NCBI GenBank assembly: GCA_047722305.1
Contig: JBDNYM010000026.1
Span: 1 to 29,863, forward strand
DNA from: JAKVJE01 sp047722305
GTDB lineage: Bacteria > Actinomycetota > Actinomycetes > Actinomycetales > Microbacteriaceae
Length of the DNA stretch: 29,863 nucleotides
Reading direction: 5' to 3'
The notes beneath the pieces are model-generated. The model was not told the DNA's origin. It did not search any database and saw only the letters and a program-made list of their open reading frames with translations. Position 1 is the first letter of the stretch. Each line of letters opens with the position of its first letter. The position numbers and the translations under genes were made by a program. Shown here piece by piece: positions 21,994 through 29,863 of the stretch.

Positions 21994-23667
21994 GTGCGCC
22001 TGTGGAGCACGCTCGCTCTGGCTCTGACTGCGGTGGTGTGCATCCTCACCGGGGTGGGGTTGCAGACCGTTTTCCGTCCGGCCGCCACCGTGCACGAATC
22101 TCTGCCGCTGTCTGGCGTCAGCGGGACGCATGTGGCTGTGATCAGCGCGAAGCCGCTGACCGCCCACGTGGGCGACCCGCTGGTCACCGTCGAGGGGACC
22201 GGCGAGGTCTACGTCGCCGCCGGTCCCGCGCGCGATGTCGCCGCGTGGCAGAGCACGGCGCGGGTCACCGAGGTCCAGTGGCGCTCGCGGGCGGCGGACG
22301 GGGCGCATCTGGTCGCCCAGGTCACCGGGTCCTCCCAGGCGCCGAGCCCGATCGGCTCCGACCTCTGGGTCGCGACTCGCAACGCGCATCGTTCCGCGGC
22401 ACTGCGGGTGGATCAGCCCGAGCGCAGCGCGGTCATCGTCACGGCGGAGGACGGCCGGGCGCTTCCCCGCGCCCTCGACCTCAGCTGGAGCGGGCAGCCG
22501 GGCAGCCCCTGGGCCCTCCCGCTCATCCTGGCCGGCGGGGTCGCCCTGATCGGGGCGATCGTCCTGGCCTGGTCGATGTACGCCTCCGGGCGTCCGGGGC
22601 CGCGGCGGCGCTCCCACCGGCGGGCGAACGGGGCGCATCGCGCCGACCGGCGCCGTGGGCTCTTCCTGGTGACCGCCCCGCTCGCGGCCGGGCTGCTGCT
22701 CGCGACCAGCGGGTGCACCGGCTCGACGCCGGCCTCGCCGTCGGCGAGCGGGTCCGGGTCCGCCCCGGCGGCGGCCGCGGGCAACGTGGTGGTCTCGGAG
22801 GCCCACTTCCGCAGCATCCTGGGACAGGTCGCCCGGGCCGCGAAGGCCGCCGACGCCGCCGGAAACGCGAGCCTGCTGGCCGGCCGCTTCGCCGGCCCGG
22901 CGCTCGCGCAGCGCACCACGAACTACGAGGTCCGAGCCAAGTACGCCCAGCAGCCGCTGCTGCCGACATTCCCGACCGATGCGCCCGAGGTCTTCCTGCC
23001 GCAGTCGTCCCACGCCTTCCCCCGCACGGTGTTCGTCATCTTCTCGACGGGCGACAACGGGAACCCGCAGGCGGTGCTGCTGCAGCAGGCGGACGCGCGT
23101 TCCAACTACCAGGTGATCTCCGACACCATGGTGGTGCCCGGCGCCCGCTTCCCGGCGCTGCCGCCGGCTTCCGAGGGCACGACGGTCATCGACAACAGCA
23201 CCTCGTCGCTGCTGGTCCCGCCGAGTCAGCTGGTCGGCCGTTACGCCGCCGCGCTCGGGGCGCCGGACTCGCCGGATGCGAACACGTTCAGCCTCTCGTC
23301 CGACATCTTCGCCAAGATGACCCGGGAGGATGAGGACAAGGCTCGCCAGCAGCTGGGCGGCGACGGCGTCCTCGAGATCTCGCGGGCCCAGGCCGACGCG
23401 GCGCCGGTGGCGATTTCCGCGCAGAGCTCCGGGGCGGTCGTCGCCGTCGATATGAATGAGACCTGGACCTGGCGGCCCGCGCAGCAGAACGGCACGATCA
23501 GCCTCAGCGACGACCTCACCAAGGCGGTGCTGGGCAAAGACTCGACCACCAGCGGGGTGCAGGAGGTCTTCTCGACCATGCTGCTGTTCCACGTGCCCGC
23601 ATCCGGGTCCGGCCATGCGACGCTGCTGGGGTATCAGCAGGCGCCTGTCTCGATCAAGGAGTTGTAG
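21994..23667 (+). CDS. Unassigned membrane protein with an internal lipoprotein-type signal
   Basis: I do not recognise a characterised family. The 557-residue protein has an N-terminal membrane segment (about 5-25), a soluble part of about 145 residues rich in beta-forming sequence, a second membrane segment (about 173-195) and a very basic loop (RRRSHRRANGAHRADRRR, 204-221). A third hydrophobic segment follows (223-239), ending in LLLATSGC with Cys241, a Ser/Ala/Pro linker and an extracytoplasmic domain of about 290 residues. The basic loop plus lipobox looks like a complete lipoprotein signal peptide in mid-protein. The start is the GTG at 21994 (AGAGGAG five bases upstream); the ATG at 21979 is an alternative. 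The next gene begins two bases after the stop. Confidence 0.82.
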   Translation: MRLWSTLALALTAVVCILTGVGLQTVFRPAATVHESLPLSGVSGTHVAVISAKPLTAHVGDPLVTVEGTGEVYVAAGPARDVAAWQSTARVTEVQWRSRAADGAHLVAQVTGSSQAPSPIGSDLWVATRNAHRSAALRVDQPERSAVIVTAEDGRALPRALDLSWSGQPGSPWALPLILAGGVALIGAIVLAWSMYASGRPGPRRRSHRRANGAHRADRRRGLFLVTAPLAAGLLLATSGCTGSTPASPSASGSGSAPAAAAGNVVVSEAHFRSILGQVARAAKAADAAGNASLLAGRFAGPALAQRTTNYEVRAKYAQQPLLPTFPTDAPEVFLPQSSHAFPRTVFVIFSTGDNGNPQAVLLQQADARSNYQVISDTMVVPGARFPALPPASEGTTVIDNSTSSLLVPPSQLVGRYAAALGAPDSPDANTFSLSSDIFAKMTREDEDKARQQLGGDGVLEISRAQADAAPVAISAQSSGAVVAVDMNETWTWRPAQQNGTISLSDDLTKAVLGKDSTTSGVQEVFSTMLLFHVPASGSGHATLLGYQQAPVSIKEL

Positions 23668-23669
23668 CC

Positions 23670-24578
23670 ATGACGAATATCCCCCATCTGAGCGGCGCCG
23701 TCGACCTGTCCAAGCTGGCGCCCGCTCCGTCCGCCGGGAGCTCCGGCGCCGCCGCCGGGGCGAGCTACGCCCTGGCGCTCGACGAGGAGAACCTCAACGA
23801 TTTCATCCAGCGCTCGACCGAGGTGCCGGTCTTCCTGGCGGTGTGGTCGCAGGCCATCCCCGAGTCGCTGCAGGTGCGCGACCGCCTAGTGGCCGCGGTC
23901 AATGCTGCTGCCGGGCACACGCTGGTCGGGACGGTGGACGCCGACGCCCAGCCGCGCATCGCCCAAGCCTTGCGGGTGCCGTCGGCGCCGTTCGTCGCCG
24001 TGGCCCTCGGCGGGCAGCTGCAGCCGCTCTACCAGCAGAACCTGCCGGCCGAGCAGGTGACCGAGCTGGTGGGGCAGGTCGTGGACGGCGCCGCCCAGCA
24101 GGGGGTGGGCGGCACGGTGAAGCCGATCTCGACCACGGAGGACGCCGAGCCGGAGCCGCCCGAGATGCAGCTGACCCCGGCGCAGCAGGCGGCGCAGGAT
24201 CTCTTCGACGCCGGCCGCTACCGTGACGCGGTCGCGGCCTGGAAGAACGTCGTGGACCAGTCTCCGGCCGACGAGCTCGCCGCCCGCGAACTGCGGCGCG
24301 CCGCACTCATGGAGCGGGTCACGGCACTGGACGCCGCCGCCGTCCGCACGGCCGCCGCCGACCCGAGCGACGTGCCCGCACAGTTGCAGGCCGCCGACCT
24401 CGACTTCGTGGCCGGCGATCTGCCGCTGGCATTCAACCGCCTGCTGGGCGCTTTCCAGGCTGCGGCGGGCGACGGCCGCGACCCCATCCGCACCCGGCTG
24501 GTCGACCTGTTCGCCATCGCCGGCGATGACCCGGCCGTCACCCAGGCGCGGGGACGGCTGGCTGCGCTGCTGTTCTGA
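23670..24578 (+). CDS. Thioredoxin-fold protein with TPR-like C terminus (CnoX/YbbN-type), CXXC absent
   Basis: A 302-residue cytosolic protein. After a 30-residue lead a thioredoxin fold runs from about 33 to 135: LDEENLNDFIQRSTEVPVFLAVWS, VGTVDADAQPRIAQAL, and the cis-Pro motif VPSAPFVA (Pro107). The usual W-C-x-x-C is W59-S-Q-A-I, so both cysteines are gone. The C-terminal half (about 165-300; AQDLFDAGRYRDAVAAWKNVV and following helices) resembles the TPR-like domain of YbbN/CnoX. E. coli CnoX is a holdase that hands clients to GroEL; a redox-independent chaperone role here is inferred. It starts two bases after the internal-lipobox gene and lies eight bases before the cysteine desulfurase gene. 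Confidence 0.85.
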   Translation: MTNIPHLSGAVDLSKLAPAPSAGSSGAAAGASYALALDEENLNDFIQRSTEVPVFLAVWSQAIPESLQVRDRLVAAVNAAAGHTLVGTVDADAQPRIAQALRVPSAPFVAVALGGQLQPLYQQNLPAEQVTELVGQVVDGAAQQGVGGTVKPISTTEDAEPEPPEMQLTPAQQAAQDLFDAGRYRDAVAAWKNVVDQSPADELAARELRRAALMERVTALDAAAVRTAAADPSDVPAQLQAADLDFVAGDLPLAFNRLLGAFQAAAGDGRDPIRTRLVDLFAIAGDDPAVTQARGRLAALLF

Positions 24579-24586
24579 GCCCCCGG

Positions 24587-25798
24587 ATGGCCTACCTCGA
24601 TACGGCGGCGACGGCTCCGGTGCGCCCGGAAGCGCTGGCGGCGTACGTGCAGGCCGCCCGCGTCACCGGGAACCCCTCGTCCATCCACGCGGCAGGACGG
24701 GCGGCCCGGGACATCCTGGAGCGCGCCCGCGGCCAGGTCGCGGCCGCCTGCGGCGCCGACCCGGCCGAGGTGGTCTTCACCGGCGGCGGCACCGAGGCCA
24801 TCAATACCGCCATCAAGGGGGCGTTCTGGGCGCGCCGGCAGGTCGTGGCGGGCACCGGCCCGCGCACCGTGGTCCTGGCCGCCGGCGAGCACCACGCCTC
24901 GTTCGAGGCCGCCCAGTGGCTGGAGGCCCGGCAGGGGGCGCGGCTGCGGCAGGTGCCCCTCGACGCCCAGGGGCGCGTGACCCCGGAGCGGTTGCGGGCG
25001 GTACTCGCCGCCGGCATCGGCCCCGACGCGGCCGTGATCTCGTTCAGCGCCGCGAACAACGAGATCGGCACGGTGCAGGACGTGCCGGCGCTGGCAGCCG
25101 TCGCGCGCGAGCGCAGCCGGGCCGTCGTCCACGTGGACGCCGTCGCCGCCCTCGGCCGGGTGCCCGTCGACTTCCACGCCTGGGCGGCCGATGCGGTGAG
25201 CGTCGCCGCCCACAAGATCGGCGGCACCGGGGGCTGCGGGGCGCTGCTGCTGCGCCGCGACGTCACGCTGACCCCGCTGCTGCACGGCGGCGGCCAGGAG
25301 CGCCGCCTGCGGTCGGGCACCGTCGACGTGCCGGCGGCGGCGGCGTTCGGAGCCGCCTGTGCGGCCATGGCCGCCGAGCTCGCGGCTCAGACGGAGCGTC
25401 TCCGGGTGCTGCGGGATCGGCTCGGCGCCGGGCTGCGGGCGCTGCCGGGCGTGCGGCTGATGGGGGCCCCGTCCCGACGGCTGCCGGACAACGTCCACGC
25501 CCTGTTCGACGGCTGCGACGGCGACTCGCTGCTGTTCCTGCTCGACCAGGCGGGCTACCAGGTGTCCACCGGATCCGCGTGCCAGGCCGGGGTCCCCCAG
25601 CCGAGCGCCGTACTGCGGGCGGTCGGCGTCCCGGAGGCCGAGGCCCGGGGGGCGCTGCGCTTCACCCTCGGGCGCGACACGACGCGAGCCGACATCGACG
25701 GGCTGCTGGCCGTCCTGCCCGGGGCGCTGGAGCGGGCGCGCCGGGCCGGGCACTCGGACCGCCGTCCCGCCCTGGGCGGCGCCGCGGCCGGCGCGTAG
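24587..25798 (+). CDS. Cysteine desulfurase (NifS/IscS-like)
   Basis: PLP enzyme that takes sulfur from cysteine to an enzyme persulfide. The 403-residue protein has YLDTAATAPVRPEAL, GNPSSIHAAGR, FTGGGTEAINTAI, the PLP-stacking EHHASFE, ISFSAANNEIGTVQD, Asp184 in VHVDAVAALG, the Schiff-base Lys210 in AAHKIGG and the catalytic Cys332 in STGSACQAG. The Gln that follows HVDAx in E. coli IscS is an Ala here. mnmA begins about 30 bases downstream, so sulfur delivery for tRNA 2-thiouridine is the likely main role. There is no iscU or sufBCD gene in the window, so supply to Fe-S clusters cannot be judged. The last 25 residues are a variable Arg/Ala/Gly tail. Confidence 0.93.
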   Translation: MAYLDTAATAPVRPEALAAYVQAARVTGNPSSIHAAGRAARDILERARGQVAAACGADPAEVVFTGGGTEAINTAIKGAFWARRQVVAGTGPRTVVLAAGEHHASFEAAQWLEARQGARLRQVPLDAQGRVTPERLRAVLAAGIGPDAAVISFSAANNEIGTVQDVPALAAVARERSRAVVHVDAVAALGRVPVDFHAWAADAVSVAAHKIGGTGGCGALLLRRDVTLTPLLHGGGQERRLRSGTVDVPAAAAFGAACAAMAAELAAQTERLRVLRDRLGAGLRALPGVRLMGAPSRRLPDNVHALFDGCDGDSLLFLLDQAGYQVSTGSACQAGVPQPSAVLRAVGVPEAEARGALRFTLGRDTTRADIDGLLAVLPGALERARRAGHSDRRPALGGAAAGA

Positions 25799-25827
25799 GA
25801 TCGACGGGGATCCTGGCAGGAGGCGCG

Positions 25828-26973
25828 ATGAAGATCTTGGCGGCGATGAGCGGCGGGGTGGACTCCGCCGTCGCGGCGGCCCGCATGGTGGATGCGGGGC
25901 ACGAGGTGGTCGGCGTGCACCTGGCCCTGTCGCGGATGCCCGGGACGCTGCGCACCGGCTCGCGCGGGTGCTGCACCGTCGAAGACGCGATGGACGCGCA
26001 GCGGGCCTGCGCCATCCTCGGCATCCCGTTCTACGTCTGGGACTTCTCCGAGCGCTTCCAGCAGGACGTCGTCGCCGACTTCATCCGCGAGTACGCCGCC
26101 GGGCGCACCCCGAACCCGTGCCTGCGCTGCAACGAGAAGATCAAGTTCGCCGCGCTGCTGGAGAAGGCGCTGGCCCTCGGGTTCGACGCCGTCTGCACCG
26201 GGCACTACGCGCAGGTCGTCGAGCGGCCCGACGGCGGCCGCGAGCTGCATCGCGCCGCCGCGATGCCCAAGGACCAGTCGTATGTGCTGGGCGTGCTCAC
26301 CGCCGAGCAGCTGGCGCACTCGATCTTCCCGCTCGGCCTCACCGCCTCCAAGCAGCTGGTGCGCGCAGAGGCCGCCCGCCGCGGGCTGCCGATGGCCGCC
26401 AAGCCCGACTCGTACGACATCTGCTTCATCTCCGACGGGGACACCCCCGGGTGGCTGGCCGAGAAGGTGCCCGACGTCCCCGGCGAGATCGTCGACCAGG
26501 CCGGGCGGGTCGTCGGCCGGCACCTCGGCGCGACCCGGTACACCGTCGGCCAGCGCCGCGGCCTGCACCTGCGGCAGCCGGCGGCGGACGGGCGTCCCCG
26601 GTACGTCCTCGACGTCGAGCCGGTGCAGCACCGCCTGGTCGTCGGGCCCAAGGAGGCCCTGGCCGTCTCGTCGCTATCCGGGTCGCGCATCTCGTGGTGC
26701 GGGGCGGCCCCGGACCTCGACGGGGGGCTGCCCATCGACGTCCAGGTGCGCGCCCACGGCCGGCCAGTGCCGGCGACCGTCCACCAGACCGACCAGGGGC
26801 TTCGGATCGATCTCGACGGGCCGCTGCTCGGCATGGCCCCCGGGCAGTCGGCCGTCATGTACGACGGCGACCGGGTGCTCGGGCAGCTCATCGTCGACCG
26901 CACGGAGCCGGTCGCATTGGAGCCGGCGCCGCAGGCGCATCCGGCCCGCCAGGGGCAGCAGGTCCATGCCTGA
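25828..26973 (+). CDS. mnmA: tRNA-specific 2-thiouridylase MnmA
   Basis: Inserts sulfur at C2 of the wobble uridine (U34) of tRNA Lys, Glu and Gln, using ATP and a persulfide. The 381-residue protein has the PP-loop SGGVDS (8-13), the catalytic Cys101 in GRTPNPCLRCNEKIKF and the partner Cys199 in SYDICFIS. GHYAQVV, PKDQSYVL, and the C-terminal YTVGQRRGL and barrel domains are also present. The start is the ATG at 25828, five bases after CAGGAGG. It overlaps ligA by eight bases. The gene pair with cysteine desulfurase is conserved in actinobacteria. Confidence 0.97.
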   Translation: MKILAAMSGGVDSAVAAARMVDAGHEVVGVHLALSRMPGTLRTGSRGCCTVEDAMDAQRACAILGIPFYVWDFSERFQQDVVADFIREYAAGRTPNPCLRCNEKIKFAALLEKALALGFDAVCTGHYAQVVERPDGGRELHRAAAMPKDQSYVLGVLTAEQLAHSIFPLGLTASKQLVRAEAARRGLPMAAKPDSYDICFISDGDTPGWLAEKVPDVPGEIVDQAGRVVGRHLGATRYTVGQRRGLHLRQPAADGRPRYVLDVEPVQHRLVVGPKEALAVSSLSGSRISWCGAAPDLDGGLPIDVQVRAHGRPVPATVHQTDQGLRIDLDGPLLGMAPGQSAVMYDGDRVLGQLIVDRTEPVALEPAPQAHPARQGQQVHA

Positions 26974-29317
26974 GCCGACCCCCACTCCGCCGGAGGGGGC
27001 CTCCGCCGCACCTGAGCCGCCGCTCACCCCGGTCGACGCCCTCGACGCGGCCGCCGCCCAGCTGGAGGTGCGCGCGCTGACCAACCGTATCCTGGAGCTG
27101 CGCGACGCCTACTACGGCCGCGACACGTCGCTGGTCGACGACGCCCGCTACGACGCCCTGCAGCAGCGCCTGGCCGCGATCGAGGCCCGATTCCCCGATC
27201 TGCTCAGCCAGGATTCGCCCACGCTGACCGTCGGGCAGGCGTCGGGGCGGTCGTCCTTCGCTCCGGTCACCCACGCCGAGCGGATGCTCAGTCTCGACGA
27301 CGTGTTCAGCCTGAACGAGCTGTCCGACTGGTACGTCCGGATCAAAGAGGCGATGGGCGCGCGCCCGTTCCATCTGCTCACCGAGTACAAGATCGACGGG
27401 CTGGCCATCAACCTGCGCTACGAGCGCGGCGTGCTCGTCAACGCGGCCACGCGCGGCGACGGGACGGTCGGCGAGGACGTCACCGCGAACGTGCAGCGCA
27501 TCGCGGCCGTGCCGCAGCGCCTGCACGGGGACGACCTGCCCGCCGTGGTGGAGGTCCGGGGAGAGGTGTTCTTCCTCATCGAAGACTTCTACGCGCTGAA
27601 CGCGCGCCTGTCCGAGGCCGGCGAGCGGACGTTCGCCAACCCCCGCAACGCCGCCAGCGGGTCGCTGCGGCAGAAGGACCCGACCGTCACCGGGCGGCGG
27701 CGCCTGACCATGCTCGTCCATGGCTTCGGCGGGTGGGACGACCCGCCGGTGCGCACCCAGTCGGAGGCCTACGAGTGCTTCCGGCGCTGGGGGCTGCCGA
27801 TCTCGACGCACAACCGGGTGTTCGACACGCTCGACCAGGTGGTCGACTACATCGCCGAGACCGGCCGAGTCCGCCCCGAGCTGGAGCACGAGATCGACGG
27901 CATCGTCGTCAAGGTGGACGAACTCGACCTGCAGCGCGAGCTCGGGGCCACCAGCCGGGCCCCGCGCTGGGCGACGGCCTACAAGTACCCGCCCGAGCAG
28001 GTCAACACGCGCCTGCGCGACATCCGCGTGGGCGTGGGACGCACCGGCCGGGTCACGCCGTACGCGGTGGTGGAGGCGGTGCGCGTCGCCGGGTCCACGA
28101 TCCGCCAGGCCACGCTGCACAACCAGGACGTGGTGAAGGCCAAGGGCGTGCTCATCGGCGACACGGTGGTGCTGCGGAAGGCCGGGGATGTGATTCCCGA
28201 GATCCTGGGGCCGGTCGAGGAGCTCCGCGACGGGTCCGAGCGCGCGTTCGTGATGCCGCAGACCTGCCCCGAGTGCGGCGCGACGCTGGCGCCGGCGAAA
28301 CCCGGGGACGTGGACCTGCGCTGCCCGAATACCCACTCGTGCCCGGCGCAGGTGCGCGGGCGCGTCGAGTACCTGGCGAGCCGGGCGGCACTCGACATCG
28401 AGGGGCTGGGCGAGGTGGCCGCCGGCGCGCTGACCCAGCCGCTGGCGCCCGCATCCCCGCCGCTCGTGACCGAGGCCGCGCTGTTCGACCTGCAGCTGGC
28501 GGACCTCTTCCCCCTCACCGTGGCGGTCAAGGACGTCGAGACCGGCCTGCCCGTGCTGCTCGAAGACGGCACCCCCGACGTGCGCGCGCCGTTCCAGCGG
28601 CAGCGGGTGAAGTCGGACGGGCCGTTCGAGACCGGCCTGCCCGGCTTCCACGGCACCGCGGAGGCCGTTCCCTCCGCCTCCGCCGTGGAGATCCTCGACA
28701 ACATCCAGGCCGCCAAGACGAAGCCGCTGTGGCGGCAGCTGGTCGCGCTGAACATCCGCCACGTCGGGCCGGTCGCGGCCCGTGCCCTGGCCGACTGGTT
28801 CGGGTCGCTGGAGGCGCTGCGGGCGGCGGATGTGGACGAGCTCGCCCAGGTGGACGGCGTCGGGCCGGTCATCGCCGCCGCCCTCATCGACTGGTTCGAG
28901 GTCGACTGGCACCGCGACATCGTCGACCGCTGGACGCGGGCGGGGGTCCGCTTCCGGACGCCCGGGCATCCGGGGCCGGGGCAACGCGTCGAGGTGGCCG
29001 GCCCGCTGTCGGGGCTGACCGTGGTGGTCACCGGCTCGGTGCCCGGGTTCACCCGCGACGAGGCCAAGGAGGCGGTCGCGGCTGCCGGAGGAAAGGCGGC
29101 GTCGAGCGTGTCCAAACGGACCGACTTCGTCGTGGCCGGCGCGCGCGCGGGCAGCAAGCTGACCCGGGCCGAGCAGCTCGGGGTGCCGGTGATCGCCGCG
29201 GAGGGCTTCGAGGCCTTCCTCGCGACGGGGGCCGCGCCTGTCGCCGATACGGCGCCCGACGCCGACGCGGCCGATGCGGCACTCGACGCCGACGCTACCG
29301 GCGCAGCACCTGAATAG
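26966..29317 (+). CDS. ligA: NAD+-dependent DNA ligase
   Basis: Seals nicks in replication and repair using NAD+. The 783-residue protein has the Ia domain (LRDAYYGRDTSLVDDARYDAL), the adenylation domain with Lys142 in EYKIDGLA, RGDGTVGEDVT, and VRGEVFF. EIDGIVVKVD, the OB fold (VGVGRTGRVTPYAVVE), a Cys4 zinc site (C434, C437, C453, C459), helix-hairpin-helix repeats and a C-terminal BRCT domain (about 677-755) follow. At over 780 residues it is longer than the usual 670 or so. An insertion of about 60-70 residues sits after the zinc site (near 490-560), which I have seen as a lineage feature in Micrococcales, and an Asp/Ala tail follows BRCT. Its 3' end overlaps apt by 23 bases on the opposite strand. 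Confidence 0.97.
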   Translation: MPEPTPTPPEGASAAPEPPLTPVDALDAAAAQLEVRALTNRILELRDAYYGRDTSLVDDARYDALQQRLAAIEARFPDLLSQDSPTLTVGQASGRSSFAPVTHAERMLSLDDVFSLNELSDWYVRIKEAMGARPFHLLTEYKIDGLAINLRYERGVLVNAATRGDGTVGEDVTANVQRIAAVPQRLHGDDLPAVVEVRGEVFFLIEDFYALNARLSEAGERTFANPRNAASGSLRQKDPTVTGRRRLTMLVHGFGGWDDPPVRTQSEAYECFRRWGLPISTHNRVFDTLDQVVDYIAETGRVRPELEHEIDGIVVKVDELDLQRELGATSRAPRWATAYKYPPEQVNTRLRDIRVGVGRTGRVTPYAVVEAVRVAGSTIRQATLHNQDVVKAKGVLIGDTVVLRKAGDVIPEILGPVEELRDGSERAFVMPQTCPECGATLAPAKPGDVDLRCPNTHSCPAQVRGRVEYLASRAALDIEGLGEVAAGALTQPLAPASPPLVTEAALFDLQLADLFPLTVAVKDVETGLPVLLEDGTPDVRAPFQRQRVKSDGPFETGLPGFHGTAEAVPSASAVEILDNIQAAKTKPLWRQLVALNIRHVGPVAARALADWFGSLEALRAADVDELAQVDGVGPVIAAALIDWFEVDWHRDIVDRWTRAGVRFRTPGHPGPGQRVEVAGPLSGLTVVVTGSVPGFTRDEAKEAVAAAGGKAASSVSKRTDFVVAGARAGSKLTRAEQLGVPVIAAEGFEAFLATGAAPVADTAPDADAADAALDADATGAAPE

Positions 29318-29863
29318 CCTCCAGCCGGTAGGCGCCCAGCAGCGCCGGGTCGAGGATATCGGCCAGCTCGACGGCGACGGTCATGCCGGCCACCCGGCCG
29401 CCGGCCCCCTCGACCAGCCGCGCGGCGGCGGCGAGGGTCCCGCCGGTGGCGACCAGATCATCCATGAGCAGGACGCGCTGCCCGGTGCGAATGGTGTCCG
29501 GGTGCAGCTGGATGGTCGCCGTGCCGTACTCGAGCGCGTAGTCCTGCGAGATCACGTTGCCGGGGAGCTTGCCCGCCTTCCGGATCGTCACCAGGCCGGT
29601 GCCGGTCGCGTAGGCCGCGGCGGCGGCGAGAAGGAACCCGCGTGCCTCGATGCCGGCGACGAGGTCGAACTGGCCGGCGAACGGGGCCAGCAGCGCATCC
29701 ACCACAGCAGTCAAGGCCTCGGGGTCGGCGAAGACCGGGGTGAGATCGCGGAAGAGCACCCCGCGGCTGGGGTAGTCGGGGACGATGAGGGTCAGCCGCT
29801 CCAGCTGCGCGCGGGCTCGGGCGGCCGAGACGGTCTGCTCGGCGGGGGTGCGCGGGTCGGCGG
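29295..29863 (-). CDS. apt: Adenine phosphoribosyltransferase (5' end outside the window)
   Basis: Salvages adenine to AMP with PRPP. The visible 189 codons include LIVPDYPSRGVLFRDLTPVF, the block VAGIEARGFLLAAAAAYATG, IRKAGKLPGN, LEYGTATIQLH and the PRPP loop VLLMDDLVATGGTLAAA, all typical of Apt. In frame, upstream of an internal GTG at 29759, the sequence continues as family-like protein (ERLTLIVPDYPSRG) to the window end without a start codon, so the gene is cut at its 5' end. The GTG at 29759 is too far inside to be the start. The tail overlaps the end of ligA convergently. Confidence 0.94.
   Translation of the reverse strand, partial: ADPRTPAEQTVSAARARAQLERLTLIVPDYPSRGVLFRDLTPVFADPEALTAVVDALLAPFAGQFDLVAGIEARGFLLAAAAAYATGTGLVTIRKAGKLPGNVISQDYALEYGTATIQLHPDTIRTGQRVLLMDDLVATGGTLAAAARLVEGAGGRVAGMTVAVELADILDPALLGAYRLEAIQVLRR

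Noticed and set aside
18639..24586. A genomic island replacing rlmN/dxr/rseP after cdsA
   Set aside because: The genes have the same GC content and codon use as their neighbours, there is no integrase, tRNA or repeat at the borders, and several are typical actinobacterial envelope genes. Simple rearrangement or lineage gene order is enough to explain it.
1..29863. CRISPR arrays, tRNA or rRNA genes, insertion sequences, toxin-antitoxin or defence systems
   Set aside because: I looked for regularly spaced repeats, cloverleaf ends, transposase motifs and defence domains and saw none in the window.

Overview
This is a very GC-rich (about 70%) bacterial chromosome segment that consists almost entirely of core housekeeping genes. 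The gene content and order point to an actinobacterium, most likely in or near the Microbacteriaceae/Micrococcales. Pointers are ffh / rpsP-khpA-rimM-trmD / rplS-lepB-rnhB-DUF2469 / yraN-comM-dprA / xerC / rpsB-tsf / pyrH-frr-cdsA / cysteine desulfurase-mnmA-ligA, together with GTG starts, ATGA overlaps, C-terminally extended S16 and S2 proteins, a CdsA with a cytosolic N-terminal extension, and a LigA with an insertion. The taxonomic placement is an inference from gene order and protein features, not from a marker search.

Layout. Positions 1-374 hold a G-homopolymer-rich window edge and no gene I can support. mutY (minus) and ffh (plus) diverge from about 1300. A YbdK-type carboxylate-amine ligase (minus) lies between ffh and the rpsP-khpA-rimM-trmD operon (4252-6306). 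A class I glutamine amidotransferase follows on its own promoter. rplS-lepB-rnhB-DUF2469 (7355-9408) ends at a plausible intrinsic terminator. yraN-comM-dprA (9531-12645) is a tightly overlapping DNA-uptake/processing cluster, followed by xerC. A secreted M23-like protein (minus) separates xerC from rpsB-tsf-pyrH-frr-cdsA (14629-18638). The stretch 18658-24578 is the least ordinary: a small protein with four DivIVA-type motifs, a secreted lysozyme-like protein, an alpha/beta hydrolase, an AI-2E family permease (minus), an unassigned membrane protein with an internal lipobox, and a thioredoxin-fold protein without its CXXC. Cysteine desulfurase, mnmA and ligA complete the plus strand. apt (minus, cut by the window end) overlaps ligA tail to tail.

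How they work together. Much of the window serves translation: ribosomal proteins S16, L19 and S2, RimM (30S maturation), TrmD and MnmA (tRNA modification), EF-Ts and ribosome recycling factor. Ffh and LepB serve protein export. MutY, RNase HII, LigA, XerC, DprA and ComM act on DNA. The cysteine desulfurase probably supplies sulfur to MnmA next door. PyrH and Apt make nucleotides, and CdsA makes CDP-diacylglycerol.

I found no mobile element, CRISPR array, tRNA, rRNA or defence system. The points worth a second look are small: several start codons placed 6-7 nt after a -10 hexamer (leaderless mRNAs), hairpins in three ribosomal-protein leaders, three short tandem duplications located exactly at stop codons, the four-motif DivIVA protein, the internal-lipobox membrane protein, and an M23 protein lacking a catalytic histidine.
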